Counted from the first letter of the stretch, positions 26,361 through 37,961 are shown. The stretch is DNA of 64,000 bases from Thioalkalivibrio thiocyanodenitrificans ARhD 1 (GCF_000378965.1 NZ_KB900536.1:3039407-3103406), one strand, 5' to 3'. Notes: generated by a model from the sequence alone, not told the origin. Made by a program: numbers and translations.

Positions 26361-26382
26361 AATTACTATCTATTGCTAGACT
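26361..26382 (-). repeat. Interspersed repeat copy 6, split by an IS element
   Basis: With 27646-27653 this forms GGGGTCAAGTCTAGCAATAG and TAGTAATTC on the minus strand. The IS3 element at 26383 lies inside it, and the ACT target duplication is made of repeat bases. Confidence 0.85.
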
Positions 26383-26409
26383 TGAGCTTCCCCCAATAAA
26401 ACGGACGGT

Positions 26410-27273
26410 TTAATTGCTCGCGTATCGTGCTTCGTATTCTACCGGCGCCAGGTAGCGTAACGAAGCATGCCGTCGTTGCCGGTTGTAGAACACCTCGATG
26501 TACTCAAAGAGGCTTTGCTTGGCTTCTGCCCGGGTCTTGTAGTCCTCGTGGTGCACCAGTTCGTTCTTCAGGGAACCGAAGAAGCTTTCGGCCACCGCGT
26601 TGTCGAGGCACTCGCCCTTGCGGCTCATGCTGCAGCGCAGGCCGTTCTCGCGTAACTGCTGCCGGTACGTCGTCGAGGCATAGGTGCTGCCCTGATCGGA
26701 GTGGACGATGAGGTTGTCGACCTTTTTTCGACGCCACAGCGCCATAGTCAGGGCCTGCTGCACCAGTTCGGTATCGTTGCGGTTGCCCATGGCCCAGCCG
26801 ATCACCTGACGGGAGAAGAGGTCCAGGAGCACGGCGAGGTAGAGCCAGCCCTCGCGGGTGGGGATGAAGGTGGTATCAGAAACCCAGGCAGTGTCCGGCT
26901 GGTCGACGGTAAATCGTCGCTGTAGCAGATCGGGTGCGGGCTGCAGGGTGTTCTTCGAATCCGTGGTGATGACGAACTTGCGGGCCATCCGGGACTTGAT
27001 GTCCGCCGCCTTCATCAGGCGAGCCACCCGGTTAACACCACAGGCCGCGCCTTCGGCGACCAGGTCTTTGTGGATCTTCGGCGAGCCGTAGTTTTGCCGG
27101 GAACGTTGATGATAGTAGGCGATCTTCGCGGTGAGTCGTTTGCTTTCCTGGGTCCGCGGGCTCTCGGGCCGATCCAGCCAGTCGTGGTACCCGCTACGGG
27201 AGACCCCCAGTACCGCGCACAGCCGTGAGAAGGTGTGTTGATGACGGTGTTCCCGGATGAAGGCGTACTTCAC
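26410..27273 (-). CDS. IS3-family transposase OrfB
   Basis: 287 residues with HTH_21 (YHDWLDRPESPRTQ and following) and an rve integrase core. The triad is visible as VSDTTF, HSDQGSTY and NAVAESFFGSLKNE. Expression normally needs -1 frameshifting from OrfA: an A7 run (minus strand of 27303-27309) precedes the OrfA stop, and OrfB overlaps OrfA by four bases. All catalytic residues are present. Confidence 0.92.
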   Translation of the reverse strand: MKYAFIREHRHQHTFSRLCAVLGVSRSGYHDWLDRPESPRTQESKRLTAKIAYYHQRSRQNYGSPKIHKDLVAEGAACGVNRVARLMKAADIKSRMARKFVITTDSKNTLQPAPDLLQRRFTVDQPDTAWVSDTTFIPTREGWLYLAVLLDLFSRQVIGWAMGNRNDTELVQQALTMALWRRKKVDNLIVHSDQGSTYASTTYRQQLRENGLRCSMSRKGECLDNAVAESFFGSLKNELVHHEDYKTRAEAKQSLFEYIEVFYNRQRRHASLRYLAPVEYEARYASN

Positions 27274-27578
27274 TTGGACTCCCGAGCAAAGTACGCCGCG
27301 GCTTTTTTTAGGATTTCATTCTCCTCCTTGAGCCGCTTGTTCTCCTGGCGAAGCGTGGCCATCTCGCTCTGGCCTTCTTTCCTGGGCCGGCCCCGTTTGC
27401 TTGAAGCCACCTTGCCTTTCTGACTCATCTGTTCCTTCCATTTGTAGAGCTGGTTGCGTCGGATGCCGAGCTGCCGGGCTACTTCACTGGCCGGCCTGTC
27501 GGATTCCTCCAGCAAGCGCAGGGCTTCGAGCTTAAAGGCTTCGGGATAGGTTTTATAGGGCTTGCGTTTGACGGTCAT
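27270..27578 (-). CDS. IS3-family transposase OrfA
   Basis: 102 residues with an N-terminal helix-turn-helix (YPEAFKLEALRLLEES, then ASEVARQLGIRRNQLYKWK) and a C-terminal coiled coil (LRQENKRLKEENEILKKA). The N-terminal sequence and RRNQLYKWK pattern fit the IS3-family OrfA type. Confidence 0.92.
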   Translation of the reverse strand: MTVKRKPYKTYPEAFKLEALRLLEESDRPASEVARQLGIRRNQLYKWKEQMSQKGKVASSKRGRPRKEGQSEMATLRQENKRLKEENEILKKAAAYFARESK

Positions 27579-27645
27579 GGGACACTCCTTGGGGAGACGC
27601 TCGTCTCCGATTAAAAGTGTCCGCTAAACTGGGGGAGGTTCAACT

Positions 27646-27683
27646 TGACCCCTATGCTCTTATGTGACCCCTATGCTCTTATG
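27646..27683. repeat. 19-bp perfect tandem duplication
   Basis: TGACCCCTATGCTCTTATG occurs twice without a gap, right next to the split interspersed repeat. It looks like slippage or local duplication of the repeat's GGGGTC end. Confidence 0.7.
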
Positions 27684-27762
27684 CCAGGGCGAACACGGAT
27701 GCGCCTCCCCGGATGGCCATCCGGGATCCGGCGGACAACGGGTTTCACTCAGGAAAAGGAAA

Positions 27763-27798
27763 GGGAACGGAGGGCCGATACGCCCTCCGTTCCCTTTT
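27763..27798. terminator. Bidirectional terminator after katG
   Basis: GGGAACGGAGGGC and its exact complement form a 13-bp stem with a 6-base loop, flanked by A/T runs on both sides. It ends the minus-strand katG transcript. Confidence 0.75.
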
Positions 27799-27853
27799 GC
27801 ATTTCCCGGGGAGCTGCCATCCCTGGCTCCACCAGTGTCACTTCACCTGTCGA

Positions 27854-30490
<2,637 letters not shown>

Positions 30491-31000
30491 ATGACCAGCG
30501 CCCTACCCAACCAGGATTGTCGCTTCTGCCGGATTGCCGCGGGCCTGGCCGACCCGCTTGTTTTCGCGAACCGCTCGTTCGTCGCCGCCTTCGACACCCA
30601 CCCGGTCAATCCGGGGCATGCGCTCATCATCCCGCGGCGGCATGTGGTCTCCCTGTTCGAACTCAACGAAACCGAACAATCGGACTATTTCGACGCGATT
30701 CAGGGCGTCCGGGAGGTCATCGAAACGACCGATATGACCAGCCTGTATCGCAACATGTTGAGCCGCGAGGACCTGCGGGAGAGACCGAAGGACCACATCG
30801 AAAGCGTCCTGGAACTCCCCTTCCTGGGCAACCGGCCCGACGCCTACACGGTGGGCAACAACGACGGCCGGGCGGCGGGACGGAGCATCGACCACCTGCA
30901 TGTCATCCTCCTGCCGCGCTATGAGGGAGACGTGCAGGATCCAAGGGGCGGCATCCGGAACGTCATCCCCGATCGGGCGAAGTACCACAAGCGACAATGA
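30491..31000 (+). CDS. HIT-family nucleotide-binding protein
   Basis: 169 residues from the ATG at 30491. CRFCRIAAG opens the fold and VIIPRR-type strands (ALIIPRRHVVSLFEL) follow. The C-terminal motif reads DHLHVILLPRY: of the three histidines of HxHxH, the first two are kept, including the middle one that forms the nucleotidyl intermediate, but the third is Ile. The GDVQDPRGGIRNVIP tail is typical of this sub-family. Likely a nucleotide hydrolase or transferase with altered activity. Confidence 0.85.
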   Translation: MTSALPNQDCRFCRIAAGLADPLVFANRSFVAAFDTHPVNPGHALIIPRRHVVSLFELNETEQSDYFDAIQGVREVIETTDMTSLYRNMLSREDLRERPKDHIESVLELPFLGNRPDAYTVGNNDGRAAGRSIDHLHVILLPRYEGDVQDPRGGIRNVIPDRAKYHKRQ

Positions 31001-31081
31001 CCAAGGGAAGAGGGGAGGTTCGCTCCGTCTCCTATTCGCACTTGCACTAGAATAGGAAACGGGCAAGGGGAGACCTGCAAC

Positions 31082-32440
31082 ATGACACCACACCACCGAG
31101 GCCTGGCCGGCGCTCTGACCGTGCTGACGTTTGTCTCATTCACCGCAAGCGCGCAGGAGATCACCACGGGCCCTGAGGCCAGCGTCAGCATACCGGTGGA
31201 CAATCCCTGGGCCCTCGGGCTGCTGCTACTGGCGTTCACGGTCTGCGCCTATGTCGTGCTGCAAAGGCGCACCCACCGGGTGGCCCTCGCGGTGCTCCTC
31301 TCCCTGGGCCTGGTCGCCGGCATGCTCTGGCAGAGCCCTGATCTGCGCGCCCAGGTGGTACTCATGTTTACCAACCCCGCTGGTGAGACCCTGCCCATCG
31401 CCGTCCACCCGGTCACCAGCAACGGCGACATCGAGGGTTTCGAACCGGCCGACTTCGTCAACAATTCCGGTAACACACTGCGCATCACGGGTATCGAGCT
31501 GCCCACGTTTGCCCGGTGCTTTCCCGACGGGGCCGACAACCTGCTGCCCCCGGGACAGCCCGACCCGGACCCGCCCGCCTCCTGCGGTGTCGGCCAGACA
31601 CTGTCCAACGGAGCGACCTGCCGGGTAGATGTGGACAGCATCTGCCGCGATCTGGCCGCGGCGAACGTCACGCTCACTGCCATCAGCCCCAACTCCGGCC
31701 CGGCAGCCGGGGGCGCAGGCGTCACGCTCACGGGCACCGGACTGGCCGGCGCCACCGCGGTCAGCTTCGACGGGGTCGCGGCCACCAGTGTGAACGTGGT
31801 CAACTCCACCACCGTCACCGCCGTCACGCCGGCCCATGCGGCGGGCACCGTGGACGTGGTCATCGACACTCCTGCGGGCGGCGCCACCCTCACCAATGGC
31901 TACACCTATCTGGCCACGGCGGTCGGCCAGTCCTCCGGCGGCGGCACCATCGCCTGCCTGAATGGTGCACTTAACAATCTGATCGCCGCCACGGCCGACA
32001 ACAGCATGGCAATCGAGTGGGGCGGGTCTGGTACAGCGATCGGGTCCGGCGCCCAAAGCGTTACGGATGGCGCGGCCAATACCGCCTCCATCGTAGCGGG
32101 CCTCGGCAACAACGGCGGAACCCCCTATGCCGCGCAGTTATGTACAGATTTCGAGGTGGACTCCCAGGGGAACACGCCCTGCCAGGCAGGCAATACCTGT
32201 TACAACGACTGGTTCCTTCCAGCGGGTAATAATGTCACGGTGACCGGCCAGCTGAACTGCCTGTTTGCCAATCGTGCCGCTATTGGCGGTTTTGCGGCCG
32301 GCTTCTACTGGAGTTCAACAGAGTTCTCTGGCGATCCTGTTCTTAGTGCGTGGATGCAGGATTTCAACGGTGGCGGCCAGTTTGCCGGCTCAAAGAGTTT
32401 CGCGCACAGAGTCCGTTGTGTTCGCGGATTCACCCCCTGA
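31082..32440 (+). CDS. Secreted 'midcut-by-XrtH'-type protein with IPT/TIG and DUF1566-like domains
   Basis: 452 residues and paralogous to the protein at 8580. Signal peptide 1-24, internal sorting signal IPVDNPWA (37-44) with a hydrophobic run and QRRTHR (61-66), then the same Cys-bearing domain (about 80-190). An IPT/TIG Ig-like domain (about 196-278: LTAISPNSGPAAGGAGVTL) is inserted before the DUF1566-like end (NDWFLPAGN, YWSSTEFSG, HRVRCVRGF). Domain swapping between the paralogues suggests modular surface proteins. The start follows a GGGGAG-type signal. Confidence 0.82.
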   Translation: MTPHHRGLAGALTVLTFVSFTASAQEITTGPEASVSIPVDNPWALGLLLLAFTVCAYVVLQRRTHRVALAVLLSLGLVAGMLWQSPDLRAQVVLMFTNPAGETLPIAVHPVTSNGDIEGFEPADFVNNSGNTLRITGIELPTFARCFPDGADNLLPPGQPDPDPPASCGVGQTLSNGATCRVDVDSICRDLAAANVTLTAISPNSGPAAGGAGVTLTGTGLAGATAVSFDGVAATSVNVVNSTTVTAVTPAHAAGTVDVVIDTPAGGATLTNGYTYLATAVGQSSGGGTIACLNGALNNLIAATADNSMAIEWGGSGTAIGSGAQSVTDGAANTASIVAGLGNNGGTPYAAQLCTDFEVDSQGNTPCQAGNTCYNDWFLPAGNNVTVTGQLNCLFANRAAIGGFAAGFYWSSTEFSGDPVLSAWMQDFNGGGQFAGSKSFAHRVRCVRGFTP

Positions 32441-32580
32441 GGAGAGCACGGACCTCAGTACCATGGATTCCGCGAGCGCTTGTTGCACGCCTTGGGCGCC
32501 AGGTGAGAGCGGTTCAACGCACCGTCCCGATCAGGATCGCATCCCGCCAGAACCGGCGAGGGCGCCTGGGCGCGCGGGCG

Positions 32581-32955
32581 TTAATCCGGTGTCCTGCGCT
32601 TCAGCCCGTAGACCAGCCCGGCCACCGCACCCAGCAGGGCACCGGCGGGCCCGGTGATGAAGATGCCGAGCAGCGGCCCCTGGTTCGCCTCCGGCGCCAG
32701 CAGCATCGGCCCGAAGAATCCCGCCACGAAACCGATGGAACCCAGGATCGCGGCGCCGTAGCCGGCCGCCCCCAAAGCCGAACGCGGCATCTCGCGGGTA
32801 TGAGGCCAGACCATGAAGGCCACCGCCAGGGCGATGAGCAGGGCCAGAACCTGACCGGCCGACTCGAGCGAGAGGATCATCAGGATGATCACGCTCAGCA
32901 CGTACGTGCCGAAGAAGGTCATGAGCAAGACGGTGACTCTCAATACCGGGTTCAT
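32581..32955 (-). CDS. Small integral membrane protein, 124 aa
   Basis: Starts at the ATG at 32955 (MNPVLRVTVLLMTFFG); the longer frame to 33075 translates repeat copy 8. Four hydrophobic segments alternate with short loops (about 7-30, 35-50, 62-85 and 95-116). No family motif recognised. A role in transport or stress is possible but not shown. Confidence 0.6.
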   Translation of the reverse strand: MNPVLRVTVLLMTFFGTYVLSVIILMILSLESAGQVLALLIALAVAFMVWPHTREMPRSALGAAGYGAAILGSIGFVAGFFGPMLLAPEANQGPLLGIFITGPAGALLGAVAGLVYGLKRRTPD

Positions 32956-33036
32956 TGCGTCGAATCTCCCCCGAGGCTGTGGCGTCAAGTCCTGTAATAT
33001 GCGGTCATGCGATAAGGAAGCTATAGGGAAGCTATA

Positions 33037-33064
33037 GGGGTCAAGTCTAGTAATATATAGTAAT
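33037..33064 (+). repeat. Interspersed repeat copy 8
   Basis: GGGGTCAAGTCTAGTAATAT and TAGTAAT, preceded by two tandem copies of a GAAGCTATAGGG unit (33018-33038). Confidence 0.75.
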
Positions 33065-33235
33065 GCCCGAAGCAACGATGAGTCTTGAAATCCGACTCAT
33101 AAGGAAAATATGGCTCATACTGGAAGATATTCCTCTGTGACCCGGATCTTCACTGGATCGAGAAACCCAAAAGGTTGACGAACCGGCGGGACCTCCCGGG
33201 GAACGGGGATCCTCAACCACCTGGGGGCTTCCCGC

Positions 33236-33850
33236 ATGAAACGCCCATCCGTCTGGATCATTTCCCTCCTCTTGTGCCTGCCGCTGACCGTGGCGGGGGA
33301 GGCGCGTGAGTTGGCACGTGCCACGTTCGCCGGCGGCTGCTTCTGGTGTATGGAGCCACCCTACGATCGGCTGGATGGTGTGGTGGAGACCATCTCAGGC
33401 TTCAGTGGCGGCCATGTGGCCAACCCCTCGTATGAGGCGGTGGTGCGCGGCGGCACCGGACACCTGGAGGTGGTCCAGGTGATCTACGATCCTGCGGTGG
33501 TCAGCTACGAAGCCCTGTTGTATGTCTACTGGCGCAATATCGATCCCTTTCAGGCTGAAGGCCAGTTCTGCGACTGGGGACCGATGTACCGTTCAGCCAT
33601 TTTCGTTCATGACGAGGAACAGCGTCGTCTGGCCCGGGTCTCTCTGGAGCAAGTGAAGGCCCGGAATCTGTCGGATCGGCCAATCGCTACGCGCATACTC
33701 GATTTCGAAGCATTCTATCCGGCCGAGGAGTACCACCAGGGCTACTACCGGAAGAACCCGATACGCTACCGCTATTACCGATGGAACTGCGGACGCGACC
33801 AGCGCCTGGAGGACCTTTGGGGCCCGGAGGCCGGCGGCAGCCCGGGCTGA
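33236..33850 (+). CDS. msrA: Peptide methionine sulfoxide reductase A, exported
   Basis: 204 residues. Reduces the S-epimer of methionine sulfoxide in proteins. A signal peptide (IISLLLCLPLTVAG, cleaved near 21) places it outside the cytoplasm. The catalytic motif GCFWC is at 34-38 with C35 as nucleophile. The fold continues with SGFSGGHVANPSYE and FQAEGQFCDWG, and the resolving Cys is in WNCGRD. msrB, also exported, follows at 33947, so the pair probably repairs oxidised envelope proteins together. Confidence 0.93.
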   Translation: MKRPSVWIISLLLCLPLTVAGEARELARATFAGGCFWCMEPPYDRLDGVVETISGFSGGHVANPSYEAVVRGGTGHLEVVQVIYDPAVVSYEALLYVYWRNIDPFQAEGQFCDWGPMYRSAIFVHDEEQRRLARVSLEQVKARNLSDRPIATRILDFEAFYPAEEYHQGYYRKNPIRYRYYRWNCGRDQRLEDLWGPEAGGSPG

Positions 33851-33946
33851 AGCCCTGACAGTGCCGGATGAGCGCCGGTGGAGCGGCGTTCGCGGTGCGT
33901 GAAGCGTCTATAATTTCCGAGGCTCCCTTTGATCCCGGAGCGCCTG

Positions 33947-34510
33947 ATGAATCCGAATCCCCGAAGCAAGTCCCGATCGATGGCTCGATCCCGCCGCAGG
34001 TTTCTGGCGGCCATTGGTCTGACCCTGCCGATCCTCTGGTTGAGGCTCCGCGGGAGTGCTGCCGGTTCCGGCAACGGCCCGCCCTTTGAGGCCCTGGATC
34101 TCGATGATCAGACCTGGTGGGAGATTCTGACGGCGGCGCAATACCATGTCCTGCGCCGGGAGGGCACGGAAGCACCGTTTTCCAGCCCGCTGGACAAGGA
34201 GTATGGCGAAGGCACGTATGTCTGCGCCGGCTGTTTTCTGCCTCTGTTCTCCAGCGCACACAAGTACGATTCGGGCACGGGTTGGCCAAGCTTCTGGCAG
34301 CCGATCTCCCCCGTCCATGTGGGCACCCGGCGCGATTACTGGCCGTACTATCCCAGTATCGAATACCATTGCGCCCGCTGCGGCGGTCATCAGGGCCACA
34401 TCTTCAACGACGGTCCGCAGCCCACCGGGAGGCGCTGGTGCAACAACGGCCTCGCGCTCGAGTTCATTCCCGTCGGCACTGCGCTGCCCACTCTCAGGGG
34501 TCAAGTCTAG
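33947..34510 (+). CDS. msrB: Peptide methionine sulfoxide reductase B, Tat-type signal
   Basis: 187 residues from the ATG at 33947, with GGAG seven bases upstream; a TTG start at 33929 is rejected. The N-terminus has a twin-arginine-like signal (SRRRFLAAIGLTLPILW). The core shows zinc-binding CAGC and CARC, YDSGTGWPSFW, and the catalytic Cys in RRWCNNGLALEFIP. The last codons (GQV, stop TAG) belong to interspersed repeat copy 9, so the original C-terminus has been replaced. It repairs the R-epimer that MsrA cannot, and the two genes are close and co-oriented. Confidence 0.92.
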   Translation: MNPNPRSKSRSMARSRRRFLAAIGLTLPILWLRLRGSAAGSGNGPPFEALDLDDQTWWEILTAAQYHVLRREGTEAPFSSPLDKEYGEGTYVCAGCFLPLFSSAHKYDSGTGWPSFWQPISPVHVGTRRDYWPYYPSIEYHCARCGGHQGHIFNDGPQPTGRRWCNNGLALEFIPVGTALPTLRGQV

Positions 34511-34524
34511 CAATATACAGTAAT
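34497..34524 (+). repeat. Interspersed repeat copy 9 (supplies the msrB stop)
   Basis: GGGGTCAAGTCTAGCAATAT then CAGTAAT. The TAG within the core is the stop codon of msrB. Confidence 0.8.
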
Positions 34525-34647
34525 GTGAGCGATCGGGATCACCCCTCGGCCGGCATTGCGCGTGCACACCTGGTTGGTGGGGAACCACTCGTCAGGCCGG
34601 TTGCAGCGGTGGGTATACGCAGCGGGTGATCGGTGGGGAGCGAAAAA

Positions 34648-34699
34648 CGGGTCAAAAAGCGATTGTACGAATGCTGGCGGAAATTGCTCCCTGACCGGG
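34648..34699. repeat. Palindromic REP/MITE-like unit
   Basis: CGGGTCAAAAAGCGATT at the left and AATTGCTCCCTGACCGGG at the right form a ~17-bp imperfect inverted repeat. The ends resemble those of the palindrome at 21649. Confidence 0.5.
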
Positions 34700-34776
34700 C
34701 TATCTTCGATATTGCCCCTGACGCTGCCTTTCTTTTTTTGGTGTCCCGCAAGTCCAATAACAACGGAGTCCTCTCA

Positions 34777-35838
34777 ATGTGCCGATTGTTGGTATCACTT
34801 CTGTCGATCCTGATTCTTGCATCCGCCCCGGGACAGGCGGCGGATCTTGCCGACCTGTTCGAGCAGGTAAATCCCAGCGTCGTGGTGATCCGGTCCCAGG
34901 AACAGGTGGCCCGTGGTACGGAGCAGCTGGAGTGGCGCACCATCCAGCGGACCGGGTCGGGGGTTCTGGTGTCGGAGGATGGCCGCATCGTGACCGCCGC
35001 CCATGTGGTCCAGTCCGCAGACCAGATCCAGGTGACCTTTGCCGATGGCAGCGAGGCGGATGCCCGGGTGATCGGTTCAGAGCCTGCAGCAGATATCGCC
35101 ATGCTGGAGGTTGAAGAGGTGCCCGCGGACGCCAGGGTGGCGCACCTGGGCGACTCGGACGGGGTGCGCATCGGCCAGCCCGTATTCGCCATCGGAGCAC
35201 CCCGCGGCCTGGCCCACGCTCTCAGCGTCGGGCACATCAGCGCCCGCCATCAGGGCAGCGACATCACCGGTGACTTCGGGTTGGGCGAGCTGCTGCAGAC
35301 TGATGCCTCGCTCAACCGGGGCAACTCCGGCGGGCCGCTGTTTGACTATTCCGGTGAGGTGGTCGGAATCGTCAGTCGCATTCTCACGAGTTCCGGCGGA
35401 TCTCAGGGTCTGGGCTTTGCGGTCACCTCGAACCAGGTGCGCGAGCTGCTGCTGGAACAGCGCGCCTTCTGGAACGGCCTAAACGGTTACTGGGTGCAGG
35501 GCAACCTGGCACGGCTTTTGAACATTCCCCAGGCGCGGGGGCTGATCGTGCAAGGCATGGCCGCGGGCTCTCCGGCGGCGCGCATCGGCCTGCGTGCGGG
35601 CACGGTGGAAGTGAACATCGCCGGTGAGACGCTGATACTCGGCGGAGACGTGATCCTGAGCGTCGAGGGCATCTCCTTCGCGGATGACGATGGTTATATG
35701 CGCATCCGGCAGCACCTGGGCGGACTGAATCCGGGCGACAGCGTGACGATCAACGTGTTGCGTGCGGGCGAAAGGGTCTCGCTGACCACCACTCTGGGCG
35801 CGCCGGAGGCGAAAGGGGATGGAGGAATTGATTCTTGA
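34777..35838 (+). CDS. Secreted trypsin-like protease with PDZ domain (HtrA/Deg type)
   Basis: 353 residues from the ATG at 34777 (MCRLLVSLLSILILASAPGQA, signal peptide); the longer frame from 34633 has no signal. The triad is H in VTAAHVV, D in AADIAMLEV and S in GNSGGPL. A C-terminal PDZ domain (about 245-345) includes ARGLIVQGMAAGSPAARIG. One PDZ and this length fit DegS/HtrA-like proteases. Periplasmic quality control or sensing is the likely role. Confidence 0.88.
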   Translation: MCRLLVSLLSILILASAPGQAADLADLFEQVNPSVVVIRSQEQVARGTEQLEWRTIQRTGSGVLVSEDGRIVTAAHVVQSADQIQVTFADGSEADARVIGSEPAADIAMLEVEEVPADARVAHLGDSDGVRIGQPVFAIGAPRGLAHALSVGHISARHQGSDITGDFGLGELLQTDASLNRGNSGGPLFDYSGEVVGIVSRILTSSGGSQGLGFAVTSNQVRELLLEQRAFWNGLNGYWVQGNLARLLNIPQARGLIVQGMAAGSPAARIGLRAGTVEVNIAGETLILGGDVILSVEGISFADDDGYMRIRQHLGGLNPGDSVTINVLRAGERVSLTTTLGAPEAKGDGGIDS

Positions 35839-35877
35839 CCAGCCTCCCGCCGCCCCTTTTCCTCTTCTCCTTTGACG

Positions 35878-37425
35878 CTATCCCCAGGGAGGCTCCACCC
35901 CCTCGACCCGGTATTCCCGGCTGAGCGCGCGCGTGAGGCTGACGCAGCAGAACACGAGGATGATGGCCACCGGAAGGCCGGCGGTCAGCGACCCGGTCTG
36001 CAGGCTGTTCAGTGCGCGCTCGCCGCCGACGATCAGGAGCGTGGCGGCCACGGCGCCTTCGGTGATGCCCCAGATCACCCGCTGGCGTTTGGGCGAGTGT
36101 TTCGCGCCGCGCGAGATCAGCGCATCGATGACGTACGTGCCGGAGGCCGAAGAGGTGATGAAGTAGGTTGCGATCAGCAGCGTGGCCACCCCTGACGACA
36201 GTGTCGCCCAAGGCAGTTGGGCAAGGGTGGCGTACAGCGCCACGGTGGTGTCCTCGGCCACCGCGGAGGCGATGCCCGAGCCCTCCTCGAAGAGTTCCAG
36301 ATACAGGGCGGTACCGCCGAATACGGCCATCCATGCGAAGACGAACAGGGTGGGCAGGGCGAGTACCCCGACGATGAACTCCCGGATGGTGCGCCCGCGC
36401 GAGATGCGGGCAATGAAAATGCCCACGAACGGCGACCAGGCGATCCACCACGCCCAGTAGAACATGGTCCAGTCCTTCTGCCAGCCCGAGCCTCCGATGG
36501 CGTCGGTGTGCAGACTCAGCTCGATCAACTGCTGCAGATAGGCGCCGGTGGAATCCAGGAGAAAACGCAGGATGAACAACGTCGGGCCCGCGAACAGGAC
36601 AAACAGCATGAAGGTGACCGCGAGCACGAGGTTGAAGATGCTCACCCACTTGAGTCCGCGGTCAAGCCCCGAGAGCACCGAGAACACGGCGACGGCGGTG
36701 ATCGCAGTGATGATGCCCACCTGGTACCAGTGCGATACCGGCATGTCGACAAGTACGTTGAGTCCGGTGTTCAGCTGCATCGCGCCGAAGCCGAGCGATG
36801 TGGCCAGCCCGAACAGGGTGCCGAATACGGCGAGGATGTCGATCACGTGGCCGATCGGTCCGTAAATGCGGTCCCCCAGTAGCGGGTAGAAGATCGAACG
36901 GATGGTCAGCGGCAGACGGTGCCGGAAGCTGAAATAGGCCACGGACAGGCCCAACACCACGTACACCGCCCAGGCGTGCAGTCCCCAATGGAAGAAGGTG
37001 TAGACCATCGCCTGGCGCGCGGCCTCGTGGGTGCCGCCCTCGGCATGAGGCGGGTTCTGATAGTGCAGGATCGGCTCTGCCACACTCCAGAACACCAGGC
37101 CGATTCCCATGCCGGCGCTGAACAGCATGGCGAACCAGGCCCCGTAGCCGAACTCCGGCCGGTCTTCCGGCTGGCCGAGACGGATTGCGCCGTAGCGGCT
37201 GAATCCGAGCCACACAAGGAACGCGACGAAAAGCGTGACCACCAGCAGGTAGCCCCAGCCGAGGTACTCGGTGATGAACCCGTGGATGCCGTCGAAAACC
37301 GCAGCGGCGGTCACGGGAAATGCGACACCGAAGGCGACAAACACCACTACCATGATCGCGGAGGCGGTGAATACGACGGGGTTCACCGTGGAGAAGAAGG
37401 CTTGCGGGCGGTACGGGGCGGGCAT
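35878..37425 (-). CDS. BCCT-family betaine/carnitine/choline transporter
   Basis: 515 residues with about twelve membrane helices. Family signatures include MGIGLVFWSVAEPILHY, and WAWWIAWSPFVGIFIARIS followed by GRTIREF. Such carriers import trimethylammonium osmolytes with sodium or protons, consistent with life at raised salinity. The substrate cannot be set from sequence alone. It lies alone, convergent with the HtrA-type gene (41 bases between stops). Confidence 0.92.
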   Translation of the reverse strand: MPAPYRPQAFFSTVNPVVFTASAIMVVVFVAFGVAFPVTAAAVFDGIHGFITEYLGWGYLLVVTLFVAFLVWLGFSRYGAIRLGQPEDRPEFGYGAWFAMLFSAGMGIGLVFWSVAEPILHYQNPPHAEGGTHEAARQAMVYTFFHWGLHAWAVYVVLGLSVAYFSFRHRLPLTIRSIFYPLLGDRIYGPIGHVIDILAVFGTLFGLATSLGFGAMQLNTGLNVLVDMPVSHWYQVGIITAITAVAVFSVLSGLDRGLKWVSIFNLVLAVTFMLFVLFAGPTLFILRFLLDSTGAYLQQLIELSLHTDAIGGSGWQKDWTMFYWAWWIAWSPFVGIFIARISRGRTIREFIVGVLALPTLFVFAWMAVFGGTALYLELFEEGSGIASAVAEDTTVALYATLAQLPWATLSSGVATLLIATYFITSSASGTYVIDALISRGAKHSPKRQRVIWGITEGAVAATLLIVGGERALNSLQTGSLTAGLPVAIILVFCCVSLTRALSREYRVEGVEPPWG

Positions 37426-37479
37426 CGGTCACCTTGGCCTTGGTGTTTGCGGAGTGGATCCGGTCGCCGTGCGGCGGGA

Positions 37480-37938
37480 TCAGTCCTGCGGTTCGGGAGG
37501 CGGGCGCTCCATCACGCCGACCAGGTCCGCCGTCTCCAGCACATGTCCCTGCGCGGCGTCGTCGAACCGGCTGCGGGTTGCGCCGGATTCGAGGTCCAGC
37601 TCCGTGTCCAGGGCCAGGAGGCGGAAACGGTAGTGGTGGCTCCCCTCCGGAGGGATCGGCCCCAGGTAGCCGATCTTGCCGAAGGCATCCATGCCCACCC
37701 GGCCAGCGCCGGGCAGATTCAGGGCGTCCACGCGGGAGGTGGTGGCGGGAAGGTTCCAGACCAGCCAGTGGGTGACCGGACCGAGTGGTGAATCCAGGTC
37801 CTCGAGGAGGATTGCCAGGCTGCGTGCCTCCGCGGGCACGTCGCGGATCTCCAGTGGCGGGAGTTCGTTTTCGCTCGGCGCGGAGGCCCTCCAGGGCATC
37901 GTACCGCCGTCCTCGAATGCTGGGCTGAGCAGCTGCAT
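37480..37938 (-). CDS. PEBP/YbhB-YbcL family protein
   Basis: 152 residues from the ATG at 37938 (MQLLSPAFEDGG); an extension to 37974 is open but unlikely. The phosphatidylethanolamine-binding fold shows AILLEDLDSPLGPVTHWLVW and YLGPIPPEGSHHYRF. Function in bacteria is mostly unknown. It sits upstream of the BCCT gene in the same direction. Confidence 0.85.
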   Translation of the reverse strand: MQLLSPAFEDGGTMPWRASAPSENELPPLEIRDVPAEARSLAILLEDLDSPLGPVTHWLVWNLPATTSRVDALNLPGAGRVGMDAFGKIGYLGPIPPEGSHHYRFRLLALDTELDLESGATRSRFDDAAQGHVLETADLVGVMERPPPEPQD

Positions 37939-37961
37939 CGGTTCCTGCTCTGACTGAACGG

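Larger units (their letters stand above)
26383..27642 (-). mobile_element. IS3-family insertion sequence, 1260 bp
   Basis: The left end TGAGCTTCCCCCA (26383) and the right end (TGAACCTCCCCCAG on the minus strand, ending at 27642) are imperfect inverted repeats of ~35 bp. ACT flanks both sides (26380-26382 and 27643-27645), the 3-bp target duplication. The element carries orfA and orfB on the minus strand with an A7 slippage run between them. Different subgroup from the IS3 element at 4596. Confidence 0.9.
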
